NCBI RefSeq assembly: GCF_010093595.1
Contig: NW_022985449.1
Span: 617,410 to 681,409, forward strand
Origin: Mytilinidion resinicola
Lineage: Eukaryota; Ascomycota; Dothideomycetes; Mytilinidiales; Mytilinidiaceae
DNA length: 64,000 bases
Direction of reading: 5' to 3'
The translations under genes were made by a program, and so were the position numbers. Shown here piece by piece: positions 11,311-22,363 of this stretch (positions are counted from its first letter, which is position 1; each line of letters starts with the position of its first letter). The notes beneath the pieces were generated by a model. It was not told where the DNA came from. It saw nothing but the letters and a program-made list of their open reading frames with translations, and searched no databases.

Positions 11311-11350
11311 TACAAGGGGGCTACCTGAGCGGGCTGCCGGCGCTCCCTGC
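11311..11350 (+). repeat. Left terminal inverted repeat of the Tc1/mariner element
   Basis: Begins TACAAGGGGGCTACC including the TA target site. It matches the reverse complement of 12637-12676 at 39 of 40 positions by eye. Confidence 0.9.
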
Positions 11351-12674
11351 TAGCGCTGGCGTTGTTTTAGCCACAGTAAGCGTATTATAAATCTGCAGAA
11401 GCCACCAGAATAGCTAGATAATATAAAACAACGGCAGGGGCCCTTGTATTTTATATCATAAAAATGCCGAATCTTGTACGCCGGAACAATGGCCACCATC
11501 CACGGCCAATTCAATATCCTATTCTTCGAGATCCGGGCACCCGTCTCTCCTACCGAGAGCGTGATATTGCTTTCTCCCTCTCTCGATACGCTGGCTGGAA
11601 TAACCGAAGGATCGGTTCCTCTCTTGGTGTGCCTTACAGAACTATATCCAATGCTCTCTCTCTCCAGAATCCGTGGACCCCTCAAAAACAGAGAGGGAGA
11701 AAACCGAATCTTGATACTCCAACTCGACAGCGCCTTATTGCCCGGGCTAAGCTTGATCGTATCCACCGAAGGAAGCCGTTAGAGGAGATTGCAATACTGG
11801 AGGGGGTCTCTGCCTGCAAGCGATCCCTATATAAGGCATTTGAAAAAGAGGGCTATTTCCGGCGTGTTGCAACAGAGAAGCCCCTTATCACGCCTGAGCA
11901 GCGAGAGGCCCGTCTTAAATGGGCCTATTCTTATCTGGAATGGACTCCCGAGATATAGGCAGCAGTAATTTGGACCGATAAAGCGTCCATTCGAACCGGA
12001 GGAGGCCAGATCTTTGTTACTAGGCGTGCTGAGGAGAAATACAATATTGATTGCTGTGTCCCTAAATTTAGGGGGTATTCTAGCTGGATGATTCATGGCA
12101 GCATCTCCCATGGGAATAAGGGGCCTTTGGTTGTTTTTGAAAAGGACTAGTCAATTGAGCTGGGATACAAGAGAAAGACGATAAACGGCGACGTCTACCG
12201 TACCTATATATGCCCCAATATCAAGACTTTTGCATGGGAATTATGGCAGACACTACAACACCAGCCTATTCTTGTAGAGGATAATGCCTCAATTCACTCA
12301 GCAAAAGCGACGCGCCTGGCCTGGGAACAGAACGGCATGCTTGTAATGGAATGGCCGGCGAATTCCCCTGATTTGAATCCAATTGAGAACGTTTGGCGGC
12401 TGTTGAAGGGGAGAATACAACGCCGGTTTCCTACAACAAAGGAGGAAGTACAGCAGTACGCTGAGGAGGAATGGGAGAAGCTTGAGCCCGAAGAATTTGA
12501 AAAGTATACGGGCAATATGAGGGAGCGTTGCCTTGCTGTAATTGCTGCTGATGGCGGCCCAACGAAATATTAGTTACTGAATAAGCACTGTTTTCATGTG
12601 GCGATGTGGCGATTGTAAGCACTAACAGAGACGCTTGCAGGGAGCACCGGCAGCCCGCTCAGGTAGCCCCCTTG
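11313..12674 (+). mobile_element. Tc1/mariner transposon with 40-bp terminal inverted repeats
   Basis: A 1.36-kb element bounded by near-perfect inverted repeats (11311-11350 and 12637-12676 including the flanking TA; one mismatch in 40, a C/T transition). TA dinucleotides at 11311-11312 and 12675-12676 are the expected target duplication for this superfamily. The interior encodes a DDE transposase broken by two stops. Near-identical ends suggest recent insertion (inference), and both stops and the TIR mismatch fit light RIP. Confidence 0.9.
11464..12573 (+). pseudogene. Tc1/mariner DDE transposase, two in-frame stops
   Basis: One reading frame of 370 codons from the ATG at 11464 to the TAA at 12571-12573, interrupted by TAG at 11956 and TAG at about 12148. 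Seen: an N-terminal helix-turn-helix region (LSYRERDIAFSLSR and GVPYRTISNAL); then a DDE_3-type catalytic core with WTDKAS (first Asp), VEDNASIH (second Asp) and SPDLNPIENVW (Glu, 34-residue type spacing), followed by the usual C-terminal tail. The first TAG sits where a Gln (CAG) fits and the second where a Trp (TGG) or Gln fits, so both can be single transitions. The frame is otherwise unbroken, so the copy lost activity recently. The element could still be mobilised by a transposase from elsewhere (inference). Confidence 0.85.
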
Positions 12675-12676
12675 TA
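12637..12676 (-). repeat. Right terminal inverted repeat of the Tc1/mariner element
   Basis: Ends GGTAGCCCCCTTGTA with the TA target site. Mirror of the left repeat with a single transition difference. Confidence 0.9.
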
Positions 12677-12940
12677 TCAAAGCACGCCATTCGACGGCAT
12701 CCGCAGATCTCACTAGGCGCCTTCTTCCAGAAGAGCGTTTACCACTTACATGCAGGCAAGTTTTTCCATTGATGACACTAATTAGACATGTAGCTATTTA
12801 CGTAAGCGCGGGTATTTGACCGCCCTTTCTCACTGCGGGGTCAATGACTCAACATACGCTTTTTCTCCAGATATAATTAATACAGATTGCGGTGGGTGCT
12901 CTCGTTCGAAATTCTCCGCGCCAATCTTCACCCTCTCAAT

Positions 12941-14860
12941 ATGGAACTTCAAATTACCAGCTTTTCCTCAACACATCCAAACAAAGCCAATGATGCAATC
13001 GCTGAAACTCCACTTTCCGCTTCTCATGGCCTTCATCCAGAGCCTGCGCAGGTAGCCTCAATTGACATTGAAGCATTCAGCATCAACGAGCCAGTAGCAG
13101 TCCCTCGAACTAAGTTCCGAATGTTTGCAATTTTAGTGGCCCTTTTTCTCTCGCTTTTCATAGCAGCTTTGGACGCGACAATTGTAGCGACAGCAATTCC
13201 GACTATATCTTCCGAACTGAACTCTGCATCTGGCTATACATGGATTGGCGGTGCATATCTTCTCGCAAATGCTGCCGGTTCGCCCATTTGGTCCAAGCTT
13301 TCGGATATTTGGGGACGGAAGCCAATCCTGCTAACAGCAGTCACCATATTCTTTGGTAGCTCCATCCTCTGTGCGCAAGCACCTTCAATGGGTCTGCTTA
13401 TTGTAGGGAGATCTTTCCAAGGCACTGCCGGTGGTGGGCTCATACAGCTCGTGAACATCACTATTTCAGACTTGTTCAGCATGAGGTAGGTATTCATATA
13501 TGGAGGAGTGATGGTCTCTTGTGCTTACTCTTGCCGTATAGGAGTCGTAGTCTGTACCTGGGTCTCCTAGAGTTCGTGTGGGCCCTGGCCGGAGGTATCG
13601 GTCCCATCATCGGGGGTGTTTTGGCTGAATATGTATCCTGGAGATGGATTTTCTGGATCAACTTGCCGGTTTCCGGGATAACCTTTTTTCTAATCCTTAT
13701 ATTTCTAGATGTACACAACCCGAAGACAAAGATACTGGATGGCATAAAGGCAATTGATTGGTGGGGAAGCATGTCCATCCTCGGCCTGACCCTGATGCTA
13801 CTTCTGGGACTTGATTTCGGAGGTGTACTATTTGCTTGGAATTCTGCTACCGTCATCTGTCTCATCGTATTTGGAAGCCTCATGTCTATACTGTTTGTTT
13901 TCAGCGAGAAACGGCTTGCACGATATCCACTTATGCCTTTGGACCTCTTCCGAAACCGGTCCAATGTTGCAAGTCTAGTACTATGCTTCTTACACGGGAT
14001 TGTAGGTTCAAAACATCGATCCGATTTCAAGCATTGATTGTGTACTAACCTTTCATGGTAGGTCTTCGTCGCTGGAGAATATTATATGCCCCTGTACTTT
14101 CAATCCGTCCACGGCGCATCACCGTCAAGGTCTGGTCTCCTCGTTCTCCCCATAACCTTCGGGGCAGCCCTCATGGGCATCACTGCTGGATTCGCGATAC
14201 ACCGCAGGTCAGTCAAGCAATCCAAGCATTTCTAAGCTAAAAGCGCTGAACCATTTTAGTGGACGATATTTAGAGATCGTTTGGGTCGGCACGGTCCTCC
14301 TTACCATCGGCACTGGGTTATACATCCACTTTGATGCCAGGTCTTCGATAGCCGAAATCATCATAGTCGAGACCATAGCAGGATTCGGCGGAGGTTTGCT
14401 TTTTGAGCCCCCGCTCATCGCACTTCAAGCTTTCGTGCCACAAAAAGACGTAGCGACGGCCACAGCAACCTTTGGCTTCATTCGGAATCTTGCAACGTCA
14501 TTGTCCATCGTAATTGGTGGCGTCATCTTCCAGAACTGCATGGAGACCCGAGCACCATTCTTGAAGGCTGCTGGCGTACAAGACACGCTGGTCCAGAAAT
14601 TCTCCGGTGGTGAGGCTGCTGCCAATATTCTGTTGATCGGGACTATAAAAGACGCGAACCAACAGCGCGCAGTCAAAGAGGCATTTGCGTGGAGTCTGAG
14701 ATTTATCTGGATATTTTATGCATGTATTGCTGCGTGTGGAGTAGTTACGGGCTTCTTTATCGTACGGAAAGTGCTCAGCGAAGATCATGTCGAGACCAAG
14801 ACGGGAATCGCTGATGTGAAAGACAACGCGACTCTTAGGGACGACATGATCGCTCCTTGA
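12941..14860 (+). CDS. MFS multidrug-efflux-type transporter (DHA family)
   Basis: Exons 12941-13485, 13542-14001, 14062-14207 and 14260-14860 give 583 residues. All introns are GT-AG and phases agree. It is a proton antiporter family of the plasma or vacuolar membrane that exports drugs, toxins or basic amino acids; the substrate is unknown here. Seen: a hydrophilic N-terminus of about 60 residues; TM1 with LDATIVATAIP; motif A SKLSDIWGRKP between TM2 and TM3; GRSFQGTAGGG; the antiporter motif C as GGIGPIIGG in TM5; SWRWIFWINLP; and about 14 hydrophobic segments in all, suggesting the DHA2 subfamily. The C-terminus is charged and cytosolic. It lies immediately after the Tc1 element (264 bp away), with no biosynthetic enzymes beside it, so a cluster role is not supported. 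Confidence 0.92.
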
Positions 14861-16056
14861 GAGCAGTCCGATAGATGCTCTTAATACGTACAAAATCTTA
14901 GCCGTCTTCGACACTCAGGTATCTTTCTCCAATTTCAATGCATGTAAGCACATACGTACCTGAGTACAGTTCCTTGCCACTGTTGAGGGCTGTCCAACAC
15001 ACTTTGGAAAGTTGAAAATATTTCAATTTGAATGATCTATAAAGTTGCTAGGCCACCTGAGACGGCGCCGTCTCGAAACATTATTACCTCGATGGGCAGT
15101 GCCTTACCCCACCTTGATTCCAAGGCTCGATTCACACTTTCCTCGTCTCAAATTCCACCTGCATCAAGCCAGTCCACTCCAAGACACACTACCTACAGCA
15201 CATCCACTATGTCATCGACATTGTTGCCAACGTTCCAAAAATTCGAAGATGACGCTATTTCTAAGAATTATCAAGTCAGCAGCTGCGCTTTTCTCAGCGA
15301 ATTATGGCATCTGGAGTCCGGAAGCAGAGTCGAATATAGGTGCATTCGCCAAGCCAGGTAAAACCATTTCGCTACTATTCGTCTAAATTATACTAAAGCC
15401 CTTGTTATTCTAGGACGACGCGTCCGCATGAGCGCCGCTAAATTAAGAGCAGAATGCTTGCCCACGGGTGCTCGGAACACATATGTGTGTGCAAAGATTG
15501 GGGACCAGCTACGTCTTTTCCTGCAGATGGATTACTCAGCTCGTTGTGAGCACCACCTATCGAAAACAAGGTAACTATCGCCACAAGAATGCTCTAAGCT
15601 CCAAGAAATGAGCGAGACGGCGGGTTCGGGATACTTAGCTCATCTCCGGCTGCGATATTGGCTACCCTTAGAGCATTTGGTCAAGGAATTGAGGACGTCA
15701 ACTCAGCATGACTCAAAACCATGCATACGCGATCATGAAGCTATCGCCTGTAAGATACATTAAGACAGCCACTCTGAGGGGCTCGCTATTTGAGTCTGGC
15801 CAAGCTGGAGGAGCAACATCTAGCGCGAACACGAATTTTTAGGTCGATCATAAGGAACATTTGGAAGCATTAGAAGAAGTTAAGACACGGGAGGTGCGAT
15901 GGCCATTGGGAGACCTACTCGACGGACACGAGTATTTGTTGATAGTTAAAAGTCAAGCCTGAAGAGAAATTACGTAAGTTGCCACGGAATGGTTGCTTAC
16001 ATTGCGTAGACACCAACGTGGAAAAAGCTTTACTTACTTGGTTGTATATAACCCAG

Positions 16057-16057
<1 letters not shown>
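14861..16057. other. Gene-poor stretch after the MFS gene
   Basis: About 1.2 kb of normal base composition with only short frames (the longest, near 15032-15361, has no recognisable domain and poor codon signal). It may contain the 3' UTR of the transporter and decayed sequence. No gene is claimed. Confidence 0.4.

Positions 16058-16090
<33 letters not shown>
16058..16090 (+). repeat. (GATA)n microsatellite
   Basis: About eight uninterrupted GATA units at the edge of the AT-rich block. Confidence 0.9.
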
Positions 16091-16362
16091 TAATACTAGA
16101 TAGTAAGCTATCTGTTTTATTATTTATATAGCCTATAGCTATAACTTACTAGTAAATTTTTATCTAAATAGTTTATATATTCTATTACTACTCTAATATT
16201 AATAATATTATAAGGCTACTCTATACCCTTTATTATTAACTATAAGTTAACCTTAAATATATAATAAGTATATAAATTCTTATAGAGGTTAATACTATTA
16301 TAAAGCTATATATTTAGCTTATACTAATAAGTAGACCTATAGAAAGCGCTTTTATATTTCTG
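16091..16362. other. AT-rich spacer between two complementary microsatellites
   Basis: About 270 bases with very low GC, no open frame of note and few CA or TG dinucleotides. It looks like RIP-degraded DNA. Confidence 0.5.

Positions 16363-16447
<85 letters not shown>
16363..16447 (+). repeat. (TCTA)n microsatellite with degenerate tail
   Basis: About 21 perfect TCTA units, then imperfect TTCTATTCTATT-type repeats to about 16556. TCTA is the complement of the GATA-phase repeat at 16058-16090. Confidence 0.92.
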
Positions 16448-16886
16448 TATTCTATCTATTCTATTCTCTTCTATCCTATTCTCTTCTATCCTATTCTCTT
16501 CTATTCTATTTTCTTCTATTCTATTTTCTTCTATTCTATTTTCTTCTATTCTCTTATATTAAGTAATAGTAGAGTTATAAGCGTGTAAAACTAGCAGTTT
16601 TAGCGGTAATTTTTTGTGGCTCGACCAGGGGTCTAGCTTAACCAGGGGATCTAAGACGTTATAGTATATATAGTATATATAGTACATTTAATATTATTAT
16701 TAGTAAATAGCTTTTAGAAAAATTCTATTCCTTATAAATTAATCTAACTTCTTGCAGCTAGATACTATAGAAGAATATATTTAAATATCTCTACTAGTAT
16801 AGTACTATAACGTACTTCACAAGCGAGTCGGCCACACAAGCGAGTCGGCCACCTCATCACGAAAACGCGACGCGTCAACCAACAAC

Positions 16887-17306
16887 NNNNNNNNNNNNNN
16901 NNNNNNNNNNNNNNNNNNNNNNNNNNNNNNNNNNNNNNNNNNNNNNNNNNNNNNNNNNNNNNNNNNNNNNNNNNNNNNNNNNNNNNNNNNNNNNNNNNNN
17001 NNNNNNNNNNNNNNNNNNNNNNNNNNNNNNNNNNNNNNNNNNNNNNNNNNNNNNNNNNNNNNNNNNNNNNNNNNNNNNNNNNNNNNNNNNNNNNNNNNNN
17101 NNNNNNNNNNNNNNNNNNNNNNNNNNNNNNNNNNNNNNNNNNNNNNNNNNNNNNNNNNNNNNNNNNNNNNNNNNNNNNNNNNNNNNNNNNNNNNNNNNNN
17201 NNNNNNNNNNNNNNNNNNNNNNNNNNNNNNNNNNNNNNNNNNNNNNNNNNNNNNNNNNNNNNNNNNNNNNNNNNNNNNNNNNNNNNNNNNNNNNNNNNNN
17301 NNNNNN
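16887..17306. other. Assembly gap (420 N)
   Basis: A run of N inside the Fot1/pogo-type element. The missing part should encode the transposase N-terminus including the CENP-B-like helix-turn-helix (inference from family layout). Confidence 0.99.
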
Positions 17307-18410
17307 GGCGTTATCTCATCAAGCATGGTTGTAACAGGCTCCGAGCGGCGCAATCGACCAAAAGCTGTACAGCCAGGCAATCGCGAATGGACAACAATAA
17401 TCCAAGGAATCAATGCCTGTGGATGGGCCATCCCGCCATTCATCATCTTTGCAGGCAAGTACCATCTCTCTGCATGGTACGAGGGCGACGACATACCACC
17501 GGACTGGGTTATGGCAGTAAGCGACAATGGCTGGACAACGAATAAGCTTGGTGTTGCCTGGCTGCAGCATTTTAATATGCATACAAAAGATCGCACCGTA
17601 GGCACGCATCGGCTGCTGATTATTGATAGCCATGAGAGCCATATCTCGCTCGAATTCCAACAAATTTGCAAGGAGAACAACATCATCGCTCTCTGTATGC
17701 CGCCGCATTCGTTGCACCTGCTGCAGCTGCTTAATGTTGGCTGCTTTTCGCCATTAAAAAAGGCATACGGGCGCCAAATTGAGGACCTAGTACGCCACTA
17801 CATCAATCACATTATAAAGCTAGAGTTCCTGCCGGCATTTAAAGCAGTATTCTACAACTCAATTACAAAGAGCAATATTTGCGCAAGCTTTTGAGGCGCA
17901 GGCCTTGTGCCGCTTAATCCAGAGGCAGTGCTCTTAAAGCTTAATGTTGTGCTTCGTACGCCGTCGCCTCCCGCCGTGGAGGCTCAATGGGAATCAAAAA
18001 CACTAAGCAACGCTCTCGAGCTAGACTCTCAATCAGCCTTAATTTGTAATCGCATTCAAATGCATTAAAATAGCTCGCCTACAGCTATTCTTAACTCGCT
18101 TAATAGCCTCTCTAAAGGTGCTGCAATTATAATATATAAAGCCACGCTGTTGCGCGATACAGTTGCCAGCCTTTAAAAGGCAAATAAAGCTGCCATAAAG
18201 CGCAAGGCGCGCAAAAAAAGCGGATTTAGAGGGAAGGAACTCTAACAAAGGAAGCAGGCTCTTAAATAGCTGCTCAAAGAATCGAGGAGGCAGCTCAAAG
18301 CAAAAGGCAGCAAGCTGGAGCGCGCTCCGGCGAACTAGGGCACAACGCTCGTACGTGCAAAAAAGATGCAGAGGTTGCTGCAGATTAGGCTACAACTTGT
18401 ATCTAGTTGA
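17307..18410 (+). pseudogene. Fot1/pogo-family DDE_1 transposase, C-terminal part, mutated
   Basis: The open frame from the gap edge to the TGA at 17892-17894 shows the DDE_1 endonuclease core: KYHLSAWY, DWVMAVSDNGWTTN, LLIIDSHESHIS (Asp motif), then PPHSLHLLQLLNVGCFSPLKKAYG. In the family the last motif usually reads PPHxxHLLQPLDVGxFxPLK; here the catalytic Asp is Asn (a G-to-A change) and the Pro is Leu (a C-to-T change), both of RIP type. Beyond the first stop the same frame continues (GLVPLNPEAVLLKL) with further TAG/TAA stops to about 18410, ending in a Lys/Arg-rich tail. Clearly inactive. Confidence 0.82.
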
Positions 18411-18491
18411 TATCTATTGGCGTTGTGGAGCAATCAACGTTTAAGGCAGCTAAATATGATGAGGTGGCCGACTCGCTTGTAAAGTACGTTA

Positions 18492-20435
18492 TTATTAGTT
18501 AAGGTTTATAGCAGTGTCTTTAATAGGGCCAGCCTTACTAGTTTCCTTATATAGCTGGCAGTCTGCATCCTTCTTCTAGGAAAATAGAACCTGTATAATA
18601 TTAGGCTATATAAGCTATAAGAGCCCCTTAGCCCCTTTATATACTATTAACTAGGTAGCCTAGGTAGTAGGCTATAATTACTATATAGGCTGCTCCGCAA
18701 AATAGATAGATTAACCGCTTAAATAGGTTAAATAACCTAAGGTGAAATAAGTAGGTTATTCTATAAAATAGATAGATTGCGCTAAATAGGGGGTCTGCTA
18801 TATTATATTAAGTAGCTTCTACTATTTTAGGTTATTATTAGTTTAGCCGATATTCTTTAGCAGCCTGCTAGGGCCCCTTCTAGCCACCTCTAGGGTTAGC
18901 TTTAGTCTAGTACTACTGCGCGGTATAGGGCCCTCTACCTTCCTTTTTTTAGATTAGGACTAAGGTATTATTTAGGTCGCGTATGCTCCTAGCAGCGCTT
19001 AGTATTTATGCGGGCTTATATTTCTATTAGTGTTGTATTAAGCCGGTATAGCCTATTGCTTTACTAAGGCCTATAGTTCGGCCCTTTTCTAGATATTATA
19101 TTCTATACTATACACCGGGTGGTTTTTTTTACAGTTAGCGCACTTTTTAATGCCCGGATTATTGCATTCTCTAGTATTATATTCTCCTGCGCAGTTCGCG
19201 TATTAGATATTTTTCTTGCAGTGCCTAGCTACGTAGCTGTAGCCCTGGCACCTTAGGCACTGCGTAGTAATAAAGCTCGCCTTATACCTTAATACTATTA
19301 GCAGCCGGCTGTCTATAATAAGCCCTCTTACTATTATAGTATCTGCCATTTCTTTTATATGCACGCTAATAATAGCTAAGCTAGTGCGGCGGTTAGGGTT
19401 ATCCTATACTGCTTAGATGCCCTTTTTATTCTTCTATATAATCCTTTCTATAATAAGGCCCAGGTTAATAGATATATTAGCTGTAATATTAGCCTTTTTT
19501 AGCCCTAGGCTGTCTAGGGCTGTATTTTTAGGCGCTCTATACACCTCTATTAGCACAGCAGGGAGTTATACGCGCGCCGACTTAGCCAGCACCTGTACCT
19601 ACTCCCTCTTCTTTAATAGGCGTTCCTTTATAGCTTTATCAGCTATATACGCTGTTACATCCCTACTCTAGAGCTTCTTTACGCTATATACCCAGGTTAT
19701 ATCTAGGGGGCCGCCTGCCTGAAGCTTGCTGGCAATAGTTGCGTTTATGTTATCTTTAGTGGCGGCTTGTTTATTGTTACCTTTAATATGGATAGTAATC
19801 TTATAGACCTCTATAGGCTGTGCTATCGGCGTCCTGTTTCCTGCAGCCTTTCCATTTCGCTGCCCAATTCCTCTATTTTGCTGCCCCATCCATCTATTTA
19901 GTATGGTGGCTGGTGTTGTTCCTGCCGCCGCTGCGGTGTACGTCTTGCCCTGTGTTAACAGCGCGCGTACTTCCTTCTCCATCTTCTCCATCTTCTTTAT
20001 CAATTGTACCTATGGCGTTTGTTAGAATTTAGCCGATGCGCCTGTAAGGTTGATTATTACGCGTCCGATAAATTCCTGGAATGCGTGGTATAGTCTGTCC
20101 ATGTCTGCGGGTTAAGGTGGCTTATTCTATAGGCTGGCCTGTAGTTGTCGCGCTTTATGAAGGGTGCTTTAGACGCTTTGGTAGGCGTTTCCGGTGGGCT
20201 TTGGGTTGTTGTGTTTGGTTTGGTTTTGGGGTTAAGGTTGTTGTTGTTGATGTAGGTGATGCTGTTGTTGCTGCAGGTGCTGCGGATTAGGGGTCGCGAC
20301 GCGTAAATCGACCGCGACGCCGCCACCGCTGCTTGCGGAGCTCTGAGAGTTCGTTGCATAGCTTGTAGGGCCTTGAGTAGCCCCTAGGGGCTTGCCTTGG
20401 GCCGTGATTCCAAGCGGCTGCGAGCTCGATTGCAT
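18492..20435 (-). mobile_element. Tad-like LINE, 5' (ORF1) part, RIP-degraded (LINE copy 2)
   Basis: On the minus strand from the ATG at 20435 an ORF1 (gag-like) start is readable: a Gln/Ser-rich N-terminus with an AVDLRVATPNPQ segment and Gln runs, then further down KLIKKMEKMEKEVRALLTQ followed by an Ala run, IEVYKITIHIKGNN and TWVYSVKKL. The same order is found at 43479-44153, so this is a second copy of the same LINE family. Stops and frame breaks multiply toward 18492, where the Fot1-type element P1 begins. The 5' 600 bases keep normal composition. Confidence 0.75.
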
Positions 20436-20774
20436 CGTGCCAGTTTATAGAAGCGAACTTTCTTTCTCCTAGGTATATAGCCGTTGCGTTCCGATAATAT
20501 TCTTTATTATTAAGCAATGCTTCCTTCTATAGGGCTATTTATTTATCTATTTATCTCTCTATCTATCTATTAGGTTTATAATAGCATCTGCATTATATCC
20601 TTATATATAATACTCTTAACGCCACTAAATTATACGCGTTTAAGCGTAATATAAGAAATATTAGGATAAAATTACAGAAGCGTTAGAGAATGTTTTATAA
20701 GCACTTTATAATACTATCTATATACAAGTCCGCTGCTGTTAATATAGAATAGAACTTAAGCAATACAATTCCTT

Positions 20775-20837
<63 letters not shown>
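20775..20837 (+). repeat. (TCTA)n microsatellite
   Basis: About 15 perfect TCTA/CTAT units within AT-rich DNA. Confidence 0.92.
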
Positions 20838-20838
<1 letters not shown>

Positions 20839-21096
20839 AGCCTTATACCTTTAACACATTATATATAATTCTGTTTTATTAATATTTAATAGTCTGTAAA
20901 GGTATATAAGGCACGTGGTGAAATGGTGAAGGTTTAAATAAGTGTTGTATTACTAATTAGTATGTAAACTGGTTAAGTTGATTGAGTTTAAGGAGCGAGG
21001 CAGCGGTCTTAATATACCTCAGTCGTTCTTTATTAGAACGTAGTCTTTGTTGTAATAAAGAGTTCACGTCTCTTTATTAAGACAAAGCCTCTTTAT

Positions 21097-21170
21097 ATAC
21101 AACAAGTCCTTTATTAGGACAAAGAGTCCTTTATTAGGACAAAGAGTTCTTTGTTAGAACAAAGGAACAA
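21097..21170 (+). repeat. 20-bp tandem repeat with internal palindrome
   Basis: Three to four adjacent copies of a roughly 20-bp unit containing TCCTTTATTAGGA and ACAAAGAG; the last copy is diverged (TTCTTTGTTAGAAC). Confidence 0.7.
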
Positions 21171-21890
21171 AGGATCTATATATAGATAATAGAACAAAGA
21201 AATATATCGCTTATTCTTGTTCTAATATAGTCCTGTATTATTATATCCTGCTATGCTATTATAGCAGCTGTTAGGGTCTATATATTCTATATTACTAAAA
21301 AAAAATTTAGTATATATTTAGGCCTTATATAATTATTATAGTACTTTGTAATAATTTATATATATTAATATAAAGATTATATACAGTTTATTAAATTATT
21401 CTTAGTATAGCACTATTATTACACCTAGCTATTAGCCTATTTATCTTTATTAAGAAACTTACTTATTACTACTCTACTTTTACTATATTATGTCTATTAT
21501 ATTAAGCTTAGACCTAGGCTATAATAGACTTCTCTTATTAAGTAGAGTCTGAATTTCCTAAATCTAATGCTAAATCTATGTAAAACAACATATTGTTTAG
21601 TGTATAATTTACTAACCTTACTATTATACCCACCTAGAAAGAACTATTTTGTATTAAAGATCTATTATATATAACTTCTTTTAGTTATTAATTAAGAAGT
21701 ATCTAGTATCTATTTAGATGTGTTTAATTCTAGTTACCAGTTGTTAGACATATAGGGGCTAATTTTGCTAGTAGATAAATTAAAGAGCGCTAATATTTCT
21801 GTCTTATCCATCTCTACAATAATACAACTGTCTGCTTAGTAATATGGTTTTCACATGCCAGACCTACCCCCCAATTAGAAGAGGGTAATA

Positions 21891-22363
21891 TTTCGCTTGA
21901 CCCTGTTAACACATTAATAGCATCGTGTTACTGCATATGTCTGTAGACCTTTATAACAGTAAGGGTGTTGCCTGCTTGTCTCCTCTCTTGACTAGACAGA
22001 AATGCAAGCGAGCATGAATATGCCGTTGCAGCTTCATGACAATGTGGTCCGGTAGTTGAAGAGGCCATTGCATTTCTGCACAAACGAGAAAGCGCTATCA
22101 TGGGATTTGGGCCTTTATTTACCTTGTGTGAGGCAAGATTACGGTCAAGGAACAGATATACTCGAGCGTTTCCAATCCCGCTAAGTAGTAATGATTTTTA
22201 TGATACTCGGGCCCCAATGGGTTCTTCGAATTCTGTGTATAAGTATGAAAGATTGCACGGGGCTTTAAAGGTACGAAGAAGTTAACTAATTTGTAGCTTT
22301 TATTTATTCCGCAGCTATGCAAAGCCATTTTGTACGGTATTGGCGGACATGCCATCTGCTGCT
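21891..22363. other. Transition from AT-rich block to gene island
   Basis: About 470 bases in which base composition returns to normal. No gene recognised; includes the likely 3' UTR of the photolyase gene. Confidence 0.4.

Larger units (their letters stand above)
16810..18489 (+). mobile_element. Fot1/pogo-type DNA transposon (copy P1), contains assembly gap
   Basis: Bounded by inverted repeats that share ACGTACTT[C/T]ACAAG and then CGAGTCGGCCAC, with TA target duplications at 16808-16809 and 18490-18491. The left end carries two tandem copies of the 17-bp unit ending GTCGGCCAC; the right end has one. 420 N bases (16887-17306) hide the N-terminal part of the transposase. The + strand after the gap encodes the DDE domain and C-terminal tail, broken by several stops. 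A second, more degraded copy lies at 29139-30585 on the other strand. Confidence 0.82.
20521..21890. other. AT-rich degraded DNA
   Basis: Very low GC, rich in TA, poor in CA/TG, with no coding frame. It contains a TCTA microsatellite (20775-20837) and a tandem repeat (about 21097-21170). Around 21000-21200 the frequent GTTCT/AGAAC and TCCTTTATTAGGA palindromes could be a decayed LTR, but no partner or internal domain supports this. Confidence 0.5.

Noticed and set aside
12941..14860. MFS transporter as part of a secondary-metabolite cluster
   Set aside because: No synthase, P450, methyltransferase or cluster regulator nearby.
15032..15361. 109-residue frame after the MFS gene
   Set aside because: No domain, Ser/Thr-rich start, no conserved neighbour, normal chance length.
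16058..16447. Regular repeats considered as a CRISPR-like array
   Set aside because: Simple 4-bp microsatellites without spacers in a eukaryotic genome.
21000..21200. Possible decayed LTR with GTTCT/AGAAC motifs
   Set aside because: No partner LTR, target duplication or internal domain visible; recorded only as AT-rich DNA with a tandem repeat.
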